From NCBI GenBank assembly GCA_021234155.1, contig JAJEKV010000050.1:5787199-5851198 (forward strand): a DNA stretch of 64,000 nucleotides, given 5' to 3'. The stretch's first letter is position 1, and each line of letters begins with the position of its first letter. The position numbers and the translations under genes were made by a program. Source of the DNA: Isoetes taiwanensis. Taxonomy: Eukaryota > Streptophyta > Lycopodiopsida > Isoetales > Isoetaceae. Below the pieces are notes generated by a model that did no database searches, was not told the DNA's origin, and saw only the letters and a program-made list of their open reading frames with translations. Below are positions 43,130 through 53,959 of this stretch, piece after piece.

Positions 43130-45130
43130 ATTATTACTATATCTCTCCAGCTTTGGAAGACTATCTCAGTTAGATAACCAGCACAGTGTGTATCAGGTGG
43201 AAAACATACTTGAGAAGGGTTTAGAAGTCATTGCTTTATCAGAAAATAAGGGGTTGACCATCTGCTTTGGAACAGATCTGCTTGGATCTATGCATGAGCA
43301 TTAGCTTCTAGAAATTTCTCTTCGTTCAAAGGTACAATCAGCTGCTTCAATATTAAGATCAACAACCACCACATGCTCTAAGCTTTTTAGAATAGATGGA
43401 AAAGTGGGTACCATAACAGAAGGTGCATTCACAGACATTCTTGTCCTATAAAAGAACCCCCCTGTAGATGTGCATGTTCTCGAGGAGCCGAGAAATATTC
43501 TAATGATGTATAAGGAGGGCGAGGCAGTGAAGGTTTAAAAAGGGATGGTCACAAAGATTGTTGATGGCCGTATGCTTTCCCAAACACTATGAGAGCATTC
43601 CTTTGCACCATTGATGTATATAACCCCCCTACTGTTCTTAGAGTGCTATCGTATTACAGCAGGATGCCATTTATCAGATGCCCAGGTAATTTATCATTGG
43701 CGATTATCATGTTGGATGCCATCAGTATTACCACATTGTAGCGCATCATCATTGATCTAAGTCGCAAATGGGCCGTTGGCATACCCTGTCTATATATTTA
43801 TTTTACAAGAAATTGTAAGGTATCATTGTAATGGGCAAATGCGCAGTGTGCTTTGCAAAATTATGCAAGAGGGTTTGATCACAGCAAGGCTTTTTTTGGC
43901 CATCTGATGCCGGCGCAATCAACTCAACATATATTCATTAACCAGGGCTTTTTTTTTTGGCCATCTGATGCCGGAGCCATCAACTGAACATATACATCTT
44001 TTTCTGGCAATGAGGATCCAGATATTGGACTGCATTCTTTCAATTGAAGCAGTAAAGGGAAATGGGAGGAAAAGGATTTTAATAGACTTGCAATGGATGC
44101 AAATAGTCGCGAAAACGGGAAATACAAGTGCAGCGAATATATCAGCATAATTTATGTCCTGTGCTCCATTAGTTCAGATTTTCTTGCAAGGGTCTAACAT
44201 GGCTTTTCCAGATTTGAGCTCGCCTAAGACAAATCTGTCTCTGCTAATCTGCTGTTAATACAACCTACAAGTGTTACTCTTCCATTCAATACAAACAGCA
44301 GATGCAGTTGGGGAGCTAGAGGACCGATCGTTTTCCTGTGGCATCTTTGTAAGCAGGGTTGCATTGCAACTAGTTTCTTTCCTCAACGTCTTTAATTTCT
44401 TGTAATGCACTAAATTTCCTTGCAATTTCTTAAACATATAACCTATAGAGAATATCCATAACATGCCACACATTTCAGTGATGCAGATCCCGTGTTCATG
44501 AATATGCTTATGAATAGTAGAAAAAGATATCGTTTTCTGGCTTGGTTCCAGGGATTTAAGGTGTGTTAGCTTAAGTCTGCACTAATCTGCAGCTTATATC
44601 TATTTGCAACTTGAGGCATTTCTTTCCATCTCCGCCAAACATGCCACACGTTGCAATGAGCTAGATCCCTTCCTCATAGATGTAAGGAATATGAGGAAGA
44701 TGCCATGTACTAGTTTTCTGGCATGGTTCCAGAGGCTTTAGGACAGCTGTCTGGTATTCTGAACAATGAGATTGCAGCTTATATGTATTCTTTCTAGGTT
44801 TAGGCATTTCTTTCCAGCATATAATGTAGGATCAGTAAACACACATACTTGATCTGGCCTAACTATAAGTAGTTCTTTTTATTTAGGATGCATTCGAATT
44901 GTAGAATGCGCAGACCTAAAACTGCAAGCAAAAGGGGCTTCTACACGACGCAAGGAAAAAAAGCGAAGAACTGAAATGCTTGAAGGTGGAGTTGGCCTCC
45001 AAAATCAGAAGCAAGAAGGAATAGAAGCAAGAAGAATGAAGCAAGAAGCAACAAGAAGCAAGAATCAAAATCAGAAGCAGGCCGATTTGCACAGAGGCAT
45101 CGATTTGCATCTGAAGCCCGAGACTTAGTG
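43130..45130. other. Non-coding region with local duplications
   Basis: Two local duplications: about 60 bp at 43,889-44,010 (GGCCATCTGATGCCGG twice) and a diverged unit of about 175 bp at 44,462-44,637 and 44,639-44,817 (CATGCCACAC...AGATCCC, then TTTTCTGGC(T/A)TGGTTCCAG). An AGAAGCAA-rich stretch lies at 45,000-45,090. No gene supported; possible remnants of the NPH3 locus could not be confirmed. Confidence 0.55.
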
Positions 45131-45138
45131 GCTGCTAC

Positions 45139-46178
45139 CAGGGTAGCCCTTAAGCTCGAAATATCGCCAAAAGGCTATTTTTTTGGACATTTGCATTTTT
45201 TTTCACTACTATTGAGTAGGATCAATTAGGAGTGGTGCTAATAAAATATCGCCACCTTGTCTACGAAATTTTCTCCTTCCACTCATAAGTTAGCCTACAT
45301 CACTAAATGATGGATTCTTGGATTCGCCCCCATGTGAATTTTATTCTTGGTAATTATTCTAAAATCACCCCTTAACTCCAAAAATCATATAAAATTAATA
45401 CGAATTCTATTCTTGGTGAGTTTTTTGAATTGCTGTTTACCTCCAGGAAAAAAAAGAGGAGAAGGAGGAAAACCATGCATGTTACATGGATTTCATCCAA
45501 CATCCAGATATGCAATCTTGGAGTATTTTTGCTTTTGGTCTGTTGTTTAGCCAATCTGAAAAAGATGATTGAAATCAAATCAGTTTGTGCTTGCCCACCA
45601 TAATATGCAATTATGCCTGGGCTAAGTTTGTGTACCTATTGTTGTTTAGCCCTTAGTGTGGAGCTATTGAGATTTACAATCAGATAAGGATATGAGGTAT
45701 GTTGTAGAGTAGTTATAGTTGGTTTGCTTACTCATTTTATCAGAATACTTGCCCTCTTGTCTTACATTTTAGAGCAATCGTACCTTATCTTGGCTATTAA
45801 TTTTTTCTATTTTTTGTTATCATGATTATTTCTATGTACGTGCAACCAATCTAGGTAATACATGATGTATATGATTGTCTATCTCTTGTACTTTAATCAT
45901 CAACTGCTCAGTTCAATTGTTGCACAGACATCCTTATGACATGATCAAACTCTTCAAATTGGTGACGAATGATGTTAAATATCGTAGTAGAATCTAGGGT
46001 TTAGGCACCTAGATATCTTGAGAAAAAAGTATATATTTCATCGCTTGATGGACGAAAGTTTTGCCAAGGTTGCTACAACTCAATTGAAGCCCGAAACAAA
46101 ATCGCCAACATAACTAATCAAAAAAAGCTAAGACTTCTAAATTACTCCTATGAAAATTTGGGCTTGAGGGCTACCCTG
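45139..46178. mobile_element. hAT-like non-autonomous element, 1,040 bp
   Basis: Ends CAGGGTAGCCCTTAAGC (45,139) and, reversed, CAGGGTAGCCCTCAAGC (to 46,178) and a perfect 8-bp duplication GCTGCTAC at 45,131-45,138 and 46,179-46,186. The CAGGG start and 8-bp duplication are typical of hAT elements. Inside there is no transposase frame. Its first seven bases match those of the hAT-like element at 26,821. Confidence 0.92.
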
Positions 46179-46369
46179 GCTGCTACTCCCAAAACACCAA
46201 GAAATACACAGAACACAACAAAACCCTACCCAAAGAACACCCAAGAAACCAATCCACTGATATTTTGTGGACGCAATTCAGTAAGCTGAGCCCTTCCAGT
46301 TCAGAACAAGCCGAATCGGACAGCAACCTCATGCTTCGCCTGCATCACAAAATCACCTGAAAGATAACC

Positions 46370-46600
46370 TAATCAGATGCCGACCCCATCCATCCGGCTC
46401 CATTGCCTCCTCTATCTGTCGGGATGGTCCGGCCACCTCCATCGAACTGCTCTTAGCAGCCCCCGTGAACAGGAGCCCTGCTATTTCCGACCATGCAACC
46501 CGCTCATGCCATAACAAAAAAAAAAAAAAAAAAAAACACCCCCTTTTCTCGGCTAACCTACAGCAAAAATCATAGGAAAGTGATATTTTGGGGACGTAAT
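46370..46600 (+). repeat. Dispersed repeat, partner of 16,075-16,310
   Basis: See the similarity blocks given for the partner. This copy contains a run of about 22 A at 46,518 in place of the partner's diverged middle. Confidence 0.65.
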
Positions 46601-46779
46601 GACATATGTCTGATTTGAGATTATTTAGAGATTGTATGGATTATTTTTACCACTATGATATTTCCCTACATCCTTTTTAGTAACATTTGCCTTGCCTTTT
46701 CTCTTCTCTCCTGGTTGTCTATTCTCCTCTCCAGACGCGTTTTAAGTTACTCAAGAGTTTGATGGTCGCAATCGACAAT

Positions 46780-47155
46780 TGAGGTCATTGCTCCAATCTT
46801 CATTCCTTACACAATGTCTACAAACAAATAATCCATGTGGATCCACCATATCCTTGATATGTTTTAGGGTCTTATAGTGGCTGCCAAAGAAGGATTCTTG
46901 TCAGGTCGCCTCATTAGGATCTGCCTCATTCATATAATTCCCAAAACCCGATGTCAGGTCTCTAAGCATTTTCATTGTACTTGTTAGCATGGTCTGCATT
47001 AATAGAATGTGGAAAGTTGTGTTTCTCCAAGCAAGATTGACTCCATTCAAATGTGGTAAAGAAACTAGTCCCCCAGAAAAGATCTTATTTTGCTGCACCT
47101 TGTGTCTAACGTGATGTGTGAGACATCTGAACATTAAAGTACCCTGCAGTTCCAA
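46780..47155 (-). pseudogene. FAD-linked oxidase C-terminal fragment (BBE-like domain)
   Basis: These flavoproteins oxidise sugars, alcohols or alkaloid precursors with covalently or tightly bound FAD. The minus strand reads GVNLAWRNTTFHILLMQTM, then GNYMNEADPNEAT, a TGA, QESFFGSHYKTLKHIKDM and VDPHGLFVCRHCV with EDW at the end. That follows the BBE-type C-terminus exactly in order (NPAWR..., S/NYxNEAD, FWG.NY..L..IK..yDP..LF...). The TGA in place of Trp after NEAT (46,912-46,914) is a typical CGA/TGG-type loss. The FAD-binding half is not found upstream, so this is a fragment. Confidence 0.8.
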
Positions 47156-47159
47156 CCAA

Positions 47160-48310
47160 AAAGAAAACTTATTCAGATATAGCCATTTCTATAATATGGT
47201 CCATTTCCACATCCTTATATGTACATCACGGACAAGAACTTCCCATCCTTCCTTTGTTTGACAATATGCATCATGAATGTCCAGAAGTTGACAAGATCAC
47301 ACTTTCATGCATGGAACTTAAAAGGAATGACATAGGGTAGGCTCATTCATGAACAGAAGATCTTAGAGCATGCTCTACGGTCAATTCAAGCATGCCCATT
47401 CTTGGCAAGATCCATCCCTGCAGAGATATCAGCAAATAAAAAACTAAGTTACAAACTGCAAATGTCATGAATATTATATAGAACGTGTGAATAATATAGA
47501 TTCTGAATGTAGTTTATAAAATTCCCAATCATTAATGTTTATGTCAATTGTTAACTTGTGCTGCTTTAATATATTAATACAACCTGCTAGCCAACTAGTC
47601 CTCCCAATTCAGAAGTAATAATGAGTTCAGAAGCAATAATGATATTCTCCTGAAACATACTTATCTATGTTGAAATGATTGTCTGGTACCATAAAACATG
47701 ATGTCTTGTATTGTTAAACATGGTCAATGTTCAAGGCTTATTATATTATATTTGGTGGATTTCAAGCGCCAGATTTGATTTGTGCAGTATTCAGAATTGT
47801 TAGTCTGCAATGCCACATTTCTTTAAAACCACTCTCAAAGGGACACTATATATAGAATCTTGTATTATAATCAATATAAAAAAATGTTGGCGACAACTAG
47901 GACAATGCTCTTCGAAGGGGTCATCAAAAGCCAAAGAAGATAATGCACGCCTACTAAAATTCAATTAATCAACCAAATTAAAATAACTTGTCAATGGTAA
48001 AATGACCATACTAAATATTCAACAGAAAGAAAAAATTCTCTAGAGTAATAGATTTAATTTTGTCATGCCAAATAAAAGCCTTCCAGTGTTCATTTTGTTC
48101 GATTGAACCAGTGAGGTCTCCATCAAACTATTGTTGAACATGTTTCTCCATAGTACAATTTTGATTCCAATCCCGAATGCTATTTTAATTATTATAAACA
48201 CACCTAAGCTAAACACACCTAAGCTAAAACTATAGAAAAAGAAGAAACAAAAACATATACATCACAAAACAACTCTAACACAACTAACAATGCCACCGAT
48301 AAAATAAAAC
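47160..48310. other. Non-coding region
   Basis: No coding piece of the oxidase is recognised upstream of the fragment. A 15-bp word AAACACACCTAAGCT occurs twice in tandem at about 48,197-48,228, just before the GIY-YIG frame. Confidence 0.45.
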
Positions 48311-48312
48311 CC

Positions 48313-48630
48313 ATGATAAAGATATATTGTCTAACGTGCAATAAAAACAACAATAAATACGTAGGACAAACAACAAACTTATCAACTAGGTACAAACAAC
48401 ACAAATGAAAACTAAATCTCAAAACGGCAGCAGACGTCAACAAGCACAAATCATACGGAAAAAACTTCCACATCGACCTCTTAGAAGAAACCAAAAGCAA
48501 GAAAAAGGCAAAAGAAATCGAAAGACATTACATAAACCTTTACAACACAACAAAAAATGGCTACAACAACCTCATATCCTGCCCTTCCAAAAAGAAATAC
48601 TGGTACCTTAAACGGAGGGGCATCATCTAA
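48313..48630 (+). pseudogene. Compact GIY-YIG nuclease, one internal stop
   Basis: From ATG at 48,313 to TAA at 48,628 the frame has 105 sense codons and one TGA (48,406-48,408). It begins MIKIYCLTCNKNNNKYVGQT, where KIY and YVG stand for the GIY and YIG strands 10 residues apart, then STRYKQHK with the catalytic Arg, KSYGKNFHIDLLEE, IERHYINLY with the catalytic Glu, and GYNN with the final Asn. This is the full layout of a single-domain GIY-YIG endonuclease as found in phages, large DNA viruses and some mobile elements. The strand is rich in A and C and poor in G and T, unlike its surroundings. It lacks the reverse transcriptase expected of a Penelope-like element. With one stop codon it is a nearly intact or freshly broken gene. 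Confidence 0.82.
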
Positions 48631-48789
48631 ACTATCCAAATAACATATGCTACTTCAACCACGGACAATAAATTTCAATACAATTTTGCCTTAATATAAA
48701 TATAATTCAATTATTTTTTCCTATCCAATTACCTTGCTCTAATTTTCATTTGCCTTCATTTTCTATGGCCTCTGGCGTGCCTTTTTGCT

Positions 48790-48915
48790 AGTTAGCACGT
48801 TTGCGCAAACGCAAGTGGACACTTTGAAGCAATTCTAGAGTGTCCACGTTGCTGCCAGGTGAGACTTTTTTGTGCAGATGGCTGCTGTTTCCGTCGTTGG
48901 ATTTGATCGCCGATG
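48790..48915 (+). repeat. Dispersed repeat with palindromes, partner of 53,466-53,590
   Basis: Shares GCACGTTTGC(G/A)CAAAC, TTTGAAGCAATT, a block around TCCAC(G/A)TTGC and TCGTTGGATTTG in the same order with 53,466-53,590. This copy holds the palindrome GTTTGCGCAAAC (48,801-48,812) and an inverted pair GTGGACACT...AGTGTCCAC. Confidence 0.75.
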
Positions 48916-48919
48916 AGGG

Positions 48920-50715
48920 AAATTCAAGGAAATCCACCCTGTTCATTTTTCCCTTCTGTTCTCTGCGTGACGGTTCAGCCGCTTGGGTGGCAAATAGGCT
49001 ATGGCGAACAGAGGATGGATCAGGCGGCTATGGAAACAGGTAGAGCTATGGAAATAGGCAGAGCTATGGCGCTCTTTATTTTCTTTGAGTTTTTTTGCAG
49101 ATGGCAGAAGCACAATTACGGCGGACCATTGTCGGTCCTTTAAAGAAAATATAACCCTAACCAAATCCTATTTTCCTTCAACGCTTTTTCCCTCTTTCTT
49201 TCTCTTTACGTAAAGTTGGGGTAAAAGAAATTCAGGCCTCGCAGCCAATCACGTTGCGCCATGTGGACAACCTTCTTTTAACGAATGTTAAGCAAAAATA
49301 AAGAACGGCGTGATCGGATCTCTTCTTCTTGTTTACTCCGGTGCTCTCCGGTTTTCACCCGGCGTACGTATGTTTCACCACGTGCATTACGCATGTTTCA
49401 CCCCGTCGAGGTGTTTCACCTATCATTAAAGAATTTCTTTTACCCCAACGTTTCAAAATCCTATGGCGCTTCAAATTTTGCCTTCCACCCTTTAATTCTT
49501 TATACAAAATGCGGTGGTAGAATGAAGGCCTCCCTAGAAAAGAAGTGATGCTTGTAGATGTTGTGGAAAGCATGTTCACTGGAATCTGCCAAAAAAACAG
49601 GCAGTGCAAGTAGAGCCTTTCTATGAAGATCTTTCACAGAAAAACAACCCTGATTATGATTAGTCTTCATCTATTTTCAACCAGTCGCTCTATCATTTAA
49701 GTTGGAAATTGTGGATTTCATGCAACGCCATGATTGAAGGTTGAAGGATACCGATGGGATTTCCGCCCCCACTCAGGGCCACACCAGGTTCCCCCACATG
49801 TGGTTTGTCAAAGCAGAAAGTTTAGATTGGTGATGAAACCTTCATGAATGAGAAGAATCCAATGGATTGATGCTTTGATTCTGGTGGCAACAAGCCATCT
49901 CACTGCTGAAAGGGAGCTGCTCACCCATTTGCATATGCAGCATGGTGGCGCAATCAAATACAAATACAGCTCATGGCCTCAAAGGCAGAGGCGAAGTTTA
50001 TTTCCACGATATGCTTTGAAGCCATCAGGAAAGGATCCTACAAATACTAGGGGCATTTCCATGAAAGTATGTAGAAGATAAGAAGGGCAGCAAAAGAAGC
50101 ATATGCGGACCTTCTGTGGAGGAGGCAAATCAGATATTCTTCTTTTTTTGCTGCAGAAGCTGGCTCCCCCTTATGTTCAGCGGCAGAGGGGAGTGGAAGA
50201 TTGGAAGCACGGGGCGATTCTGAACATTGCATAGCATATGTAAAAGCTAAGGATTTGCCAAAACATTTTTGGCAGAAGCATATAACATGTTTACACTTTC
50301 TTGACAGGAGCTTCACTATTGGTTGTGTTAATGCCAGCAGTTAGGTTAATGGCCAAGTTGATGGAGGTTGTGTACATAGTGCTATTTAACAGTAGGTCGC
50401 CCAAAAAAATTGTATCTTGGTTTGCCCACTTCGAATTTGGAGTTTTTTTCTCATTTCTTTCTGGTCGCCCATGCTCTTAGCTCTACATGATGTGCTGTAA
50501 GAATTGTTGTCATATACCCAAACGGTCTTCCATAGATGTTAATCTAATCTTCCTTCCTTCCTTCCCTTCCTTACTTGAGTCTTAGTTTATTTCTTTCATT
50601 CAGGTTTACATTGACGGTCAGACAGGTTTGGCCTGGAGAAATATTATTATTATATTATAATTGGAGATTTATGCCTAGGTACATAATTTTAAGAAGCCTG
50701 AGAGAGGCTTACTTG
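48920..50715. other. Non-coding region
   Basis: TATGGC words recur at 49,000-49,070. Short frames (49,285-49,548; 49,848-50,081) show no motif. Nothing else recognised. Confidence 0.4.
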
Positions 50716-50717
50716 GC

Positions 50718-52069
50718 TACCAAATGATAGGACTTTTATGTGTGTAGCTTTATGTGCACACAAACTGCTGCAGGAAAGGAAGTATGTCCTCAAACAAGAA
50801 GAAGCAACGGACTGGCCAAGTGAAGCGCCTGAATGATATCCACTTTTTGGACTGCTCTTCAAGTAGAGGTTTAGCATTAGATTGTGTACGTGCTATTAAG
50901 CAGTTTGCTCCAATGGTTCGCGATAAGAGATAAAGCCTTTTCATTTGGGCTCATTCAGCAGGTTGATACATGGGTGCCGGTTTGGCAAGATTCTCAAATA
51001 GAAGGGCTTTTTCTGAACATCCTCAGAATGGATCTGGAATGAAAGAAAGAGTTTATTAATTTCTACGGAGACCCATAGGGTTTATGAGATTAGTTCTGCA
51101 AAGCCGACCACATAGTTCATCTGCGCTGCTTGACCTTTGAGGCTTCATATTTAAGACGCTTATACATTGCAGAAGCAGGGCTAGGTTTTTTTTTCCTTGA
51201 AGAATGAAAGATCGGCCAAGTTTTTAGAGCGGGATGTGTTTTCGGGGGCTCAGCATGCACTAACCTGGCATTTTCGGATGTATAGAAACATTGGGAGTTT
51301 ATGTAGCTGCGATTTGATGCTGCAAGAAATTAGAAATATGCAAAATTTGGCTTTGTTATGGTTTATTGCAAATAACTAGCACTGTCTGCTTAAATACCAA
51401 ATGATGGGACTTTTATGTGTGTAGCTTTATGTGCACACAAACTGCTGCAGAAAAGGAAGCATGTCCTCAAACAAGAAGAAGCAACGGACTGGCCAAGTGA
51501 AGCGCCTGAATGATATCCACTTTTTGGACTGCTCTTCAAGTAGAGGTTTAGCATTAGATTGTGTACGTGCTATTAAGCAGTTTGCTCCAATGGTTCGCGA
51601 TAAGAGATAAAGCCTTTTCATTTGGGCTCATTCAGCAGGTTGATACATGGGTGCAGGTTTGGCAAGATTCTCAAATAGAAGGGCTTTTTCTGAACATCCT
51701 CAGAATGGATCTGGAATGAAAGAAAGAGTTTATTAATTTCTACGGAGACCCATAGGGTTTATGAGATTAGTTCTGCAAAGCCGACCACATAGTTCATCTG
51801 CGCTGCTTGACCTTTGAGGCTTCATATTTAAGACACTTATACATTGCAGAAGCAAGACTAGGTTTTTTTCCTTGAAGAATGAAAGATCGGCCAAGTTTTT
51901 AGAGCGGGATGTGTTTTCGGGGGCTCAGCATGCACTAACCTGGCATTTTCGGATGTATAGAAACATTGGGTGTTTATGTAGCTGCGATTTGATGCTGCAA
52001 GAAATTAGAAATATGCAAAATTTGGCTTTATTATGGTTTATTGCAAATAACTAGCACTGTCTGCTTAAA
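50718..52069 (+). repeat. Tandem duplication, unit 677 bp, two copies
   Basis: Units 50,718-51,394 and 51,395-52,069 run side by side with only about a dozen substitutions and a change in a T-run; most are A/G or C/T changes. Each copy carries the same short frames on both strands, none recognised. Because the differences are ordinary transitions, this looks like a real, fairly recent duplication and not an assembly fault. Confidence 0.95.
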
Positions 52070-52150
52070 CACGGAAGGTATGGATTTGCTTTTGCCATTT
52101 TACCTTGTTCAACTTTGGAAGGTTGAGCAGAAATCATGGCTGTGATTTAT

Positions 52151-52244
52151 GCTATAACACCTATTTAAATTTGTCCTAACTTATCCATCAAGTCAATGCT
52201 ATAACACCTATTTAAATTTGTCCTAACTTATCCATCAAGTCAAT
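52151..52244 (+). repeat. Perfect tandem duplication of 47 bp
   Basis: GCTATAACACCTATTTAAAT... occurs at 52,151-52,197 and again at 52,198-52,244, followed by the first bases of a third copy. Confidence 0.95.
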
Positions 52245-53460
52245 GCTATAACGCATTGCTTAATGGATATGACAGAGCTTGCTGGTTAGAATCACCTGTA
52301 TGTAGAAATGGTATATCGGTCTCACATTTGCTCCTGTATATAAGAAATGGTGCCAATGTGATATGTATTTCTCTGTTCTTTATTCAGAATGCTCTATGAC
52401 AACAAACAACACATGCAAGAAGACAAATATGAGGTGACCATATGCAATATGTCTAGATGTGGAATGCTTGAACGGGGCATCGCTGGTTGCTTTCATTCAT
52501 ACAAAGCATGCCCGAACTCTTGCATTCATACATGAAGCATTAGCGTCCTACTCTTCATGTCCAACTATGAAGGTGGTGAAGGTGGTTGCATTTTTCGTAT
52601 GTCACGTTTCCTCCTAACAGTCCTAAGAGTCTTCATACGTGAATGTAGTGCTCCCAGAATGCTTCTGTTTTGTATTTTGAAGGTTTTTCCTCGCGTTCTT
52701 GGCACCCCGTTGCGGCAGTGTATACATGACATGGCTTTGCTTATACAGATGGATCTTCCTGGCTTTTGTAAGATAAGGGATGCTCAGCTGAGATTACTCT
52801 AGATTGATGTCCTTATATTTCCTTGACAACAGGGGGAGCTATGCTCGGGAAGTTCCATATAGTATGTTTTAGAATTGCTGGCTTACTAGATTGTACTTAG
52901 CGTGGCAGACGGGATGTTGTTCGATGGTGGGTGATAAGCAAAGGTCGATAGTGGGTGCTAATGGGCTATGGCTCTTTTGCTATTTCCAAGTTGTCCATCC
53001 AAGATACCTTAGAACATATAGCTTGTGTAGAGGCATGCATTGAGCTTTAGAAGTGCATGTCTTAGAAAACGACTACAACGTCAAATACATACTTTGCACT
53101 GGGTTCTTTTGTGCACTCCACGTCAATATTGAAAAAACCAGGTCCACTACATGAGGAAAGCAGTTGTGGAAGAATAAGTTGCCCAGTCTTTTGGAGCTTC
53201 ATATGCTAGATTGACTTTGGTTTTTTCATAGTAGAATGTGCATGTTCAATGGAAATTGATAAATTATGCTTCAATCATGTCTGTTGTTGGCGAAGTTGAC
53301 AACACATAAATGGAGGCCGCAACCCTCGGTAGATTCAAACTAGGATATACAAAGTAATAATCCTCTAGCTCTTGTCACATGGTTAAGAAACTTCAAAGCA
53401 CAGTGAATACGTGCTTCTTAGATCATTATGTGACACATCATAGAGGGGAATATGTATATA
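52245..53460. other. Non-coding region
   Basis: A frame at 52,557-52,802 (81 codons) has no recognised motif. Nothing else supported. Confidence 0.4.
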
Positions 53461-53465
53461 TATTT

Positions 53466-53590
53466 TATTTTGTGGCACGTTTGCACAAACACGAGTTGAG
53501 ACTATGAAGCAATTTTAAGCTATCCACATTGCAGCCAGATAAGGTTTCTGTGCATGTGGAGGGCGCTCGAATCGTTGAATTTGGTCTATG
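53466..53590 (+). repeat. Dispersed repeat, partner of 48,790-48,915
   Basis: Diverged copy in the same orientation; the GTTTGCACAAAC palindrome is partly kept. Confidence 0.7.
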
Positions 53591-53769
53591 GTCTCTGAGA
53601 TGTGTAGTGACAATTCAATCTTAGGACCAACATGTGGAGGTTACATTACACGTGGAGGCTACTATATGGTTCGTTGTATTTCTATACCAAAATAATTATA
53701 CTTTTCCGCTTGCATTGCTGAAACACTCAAATTATTATTAAGTAACCAAACGTGCTTTTGACTATTTTT

Positions 53770-53955
53770 TTTTTTTATTAGCACACCAGCCCTACCGGGC
53801 CTAGTACGGCCTTTCCTCAAATTCTAGCCTATCCACGTATCACCTCTACCTCAGCAAAATCTGAGGTGGCATGTCCTTTCACCATTATATCTCCATTTTT
53901 TTTAAATCAATGGCCCGCGAAATTAGAAATGGCTCAAATTTTCACACAGGGATAC
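53770..53955 (+). repeat. Dispersed repeat, partner of 41,007-41,190
   Basis: Diverged same-orientation copy; see the partner for shared blocks. Confidence 0.8.
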
Positions 53956-53959
53956 CGAC

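Noticed and set aside
48219-48500. Minus-strand hydrophobic frame of 93 codons resembling a membrane protein
   Set aside because: It is the antisense shadow of the A-rich GIY-YIG frame; Lys and Asn codons read backwards give Phe, Leu and Val.
48313-48630. GIY-YIG frame as the endonuclease of a Penelope-like retroelement
   Set aside because: No reverse transcriptase precedes it, the frame starts with its own ATG, and the IERHYINLY...GYNN ending is typical of stand-alone enzymes.
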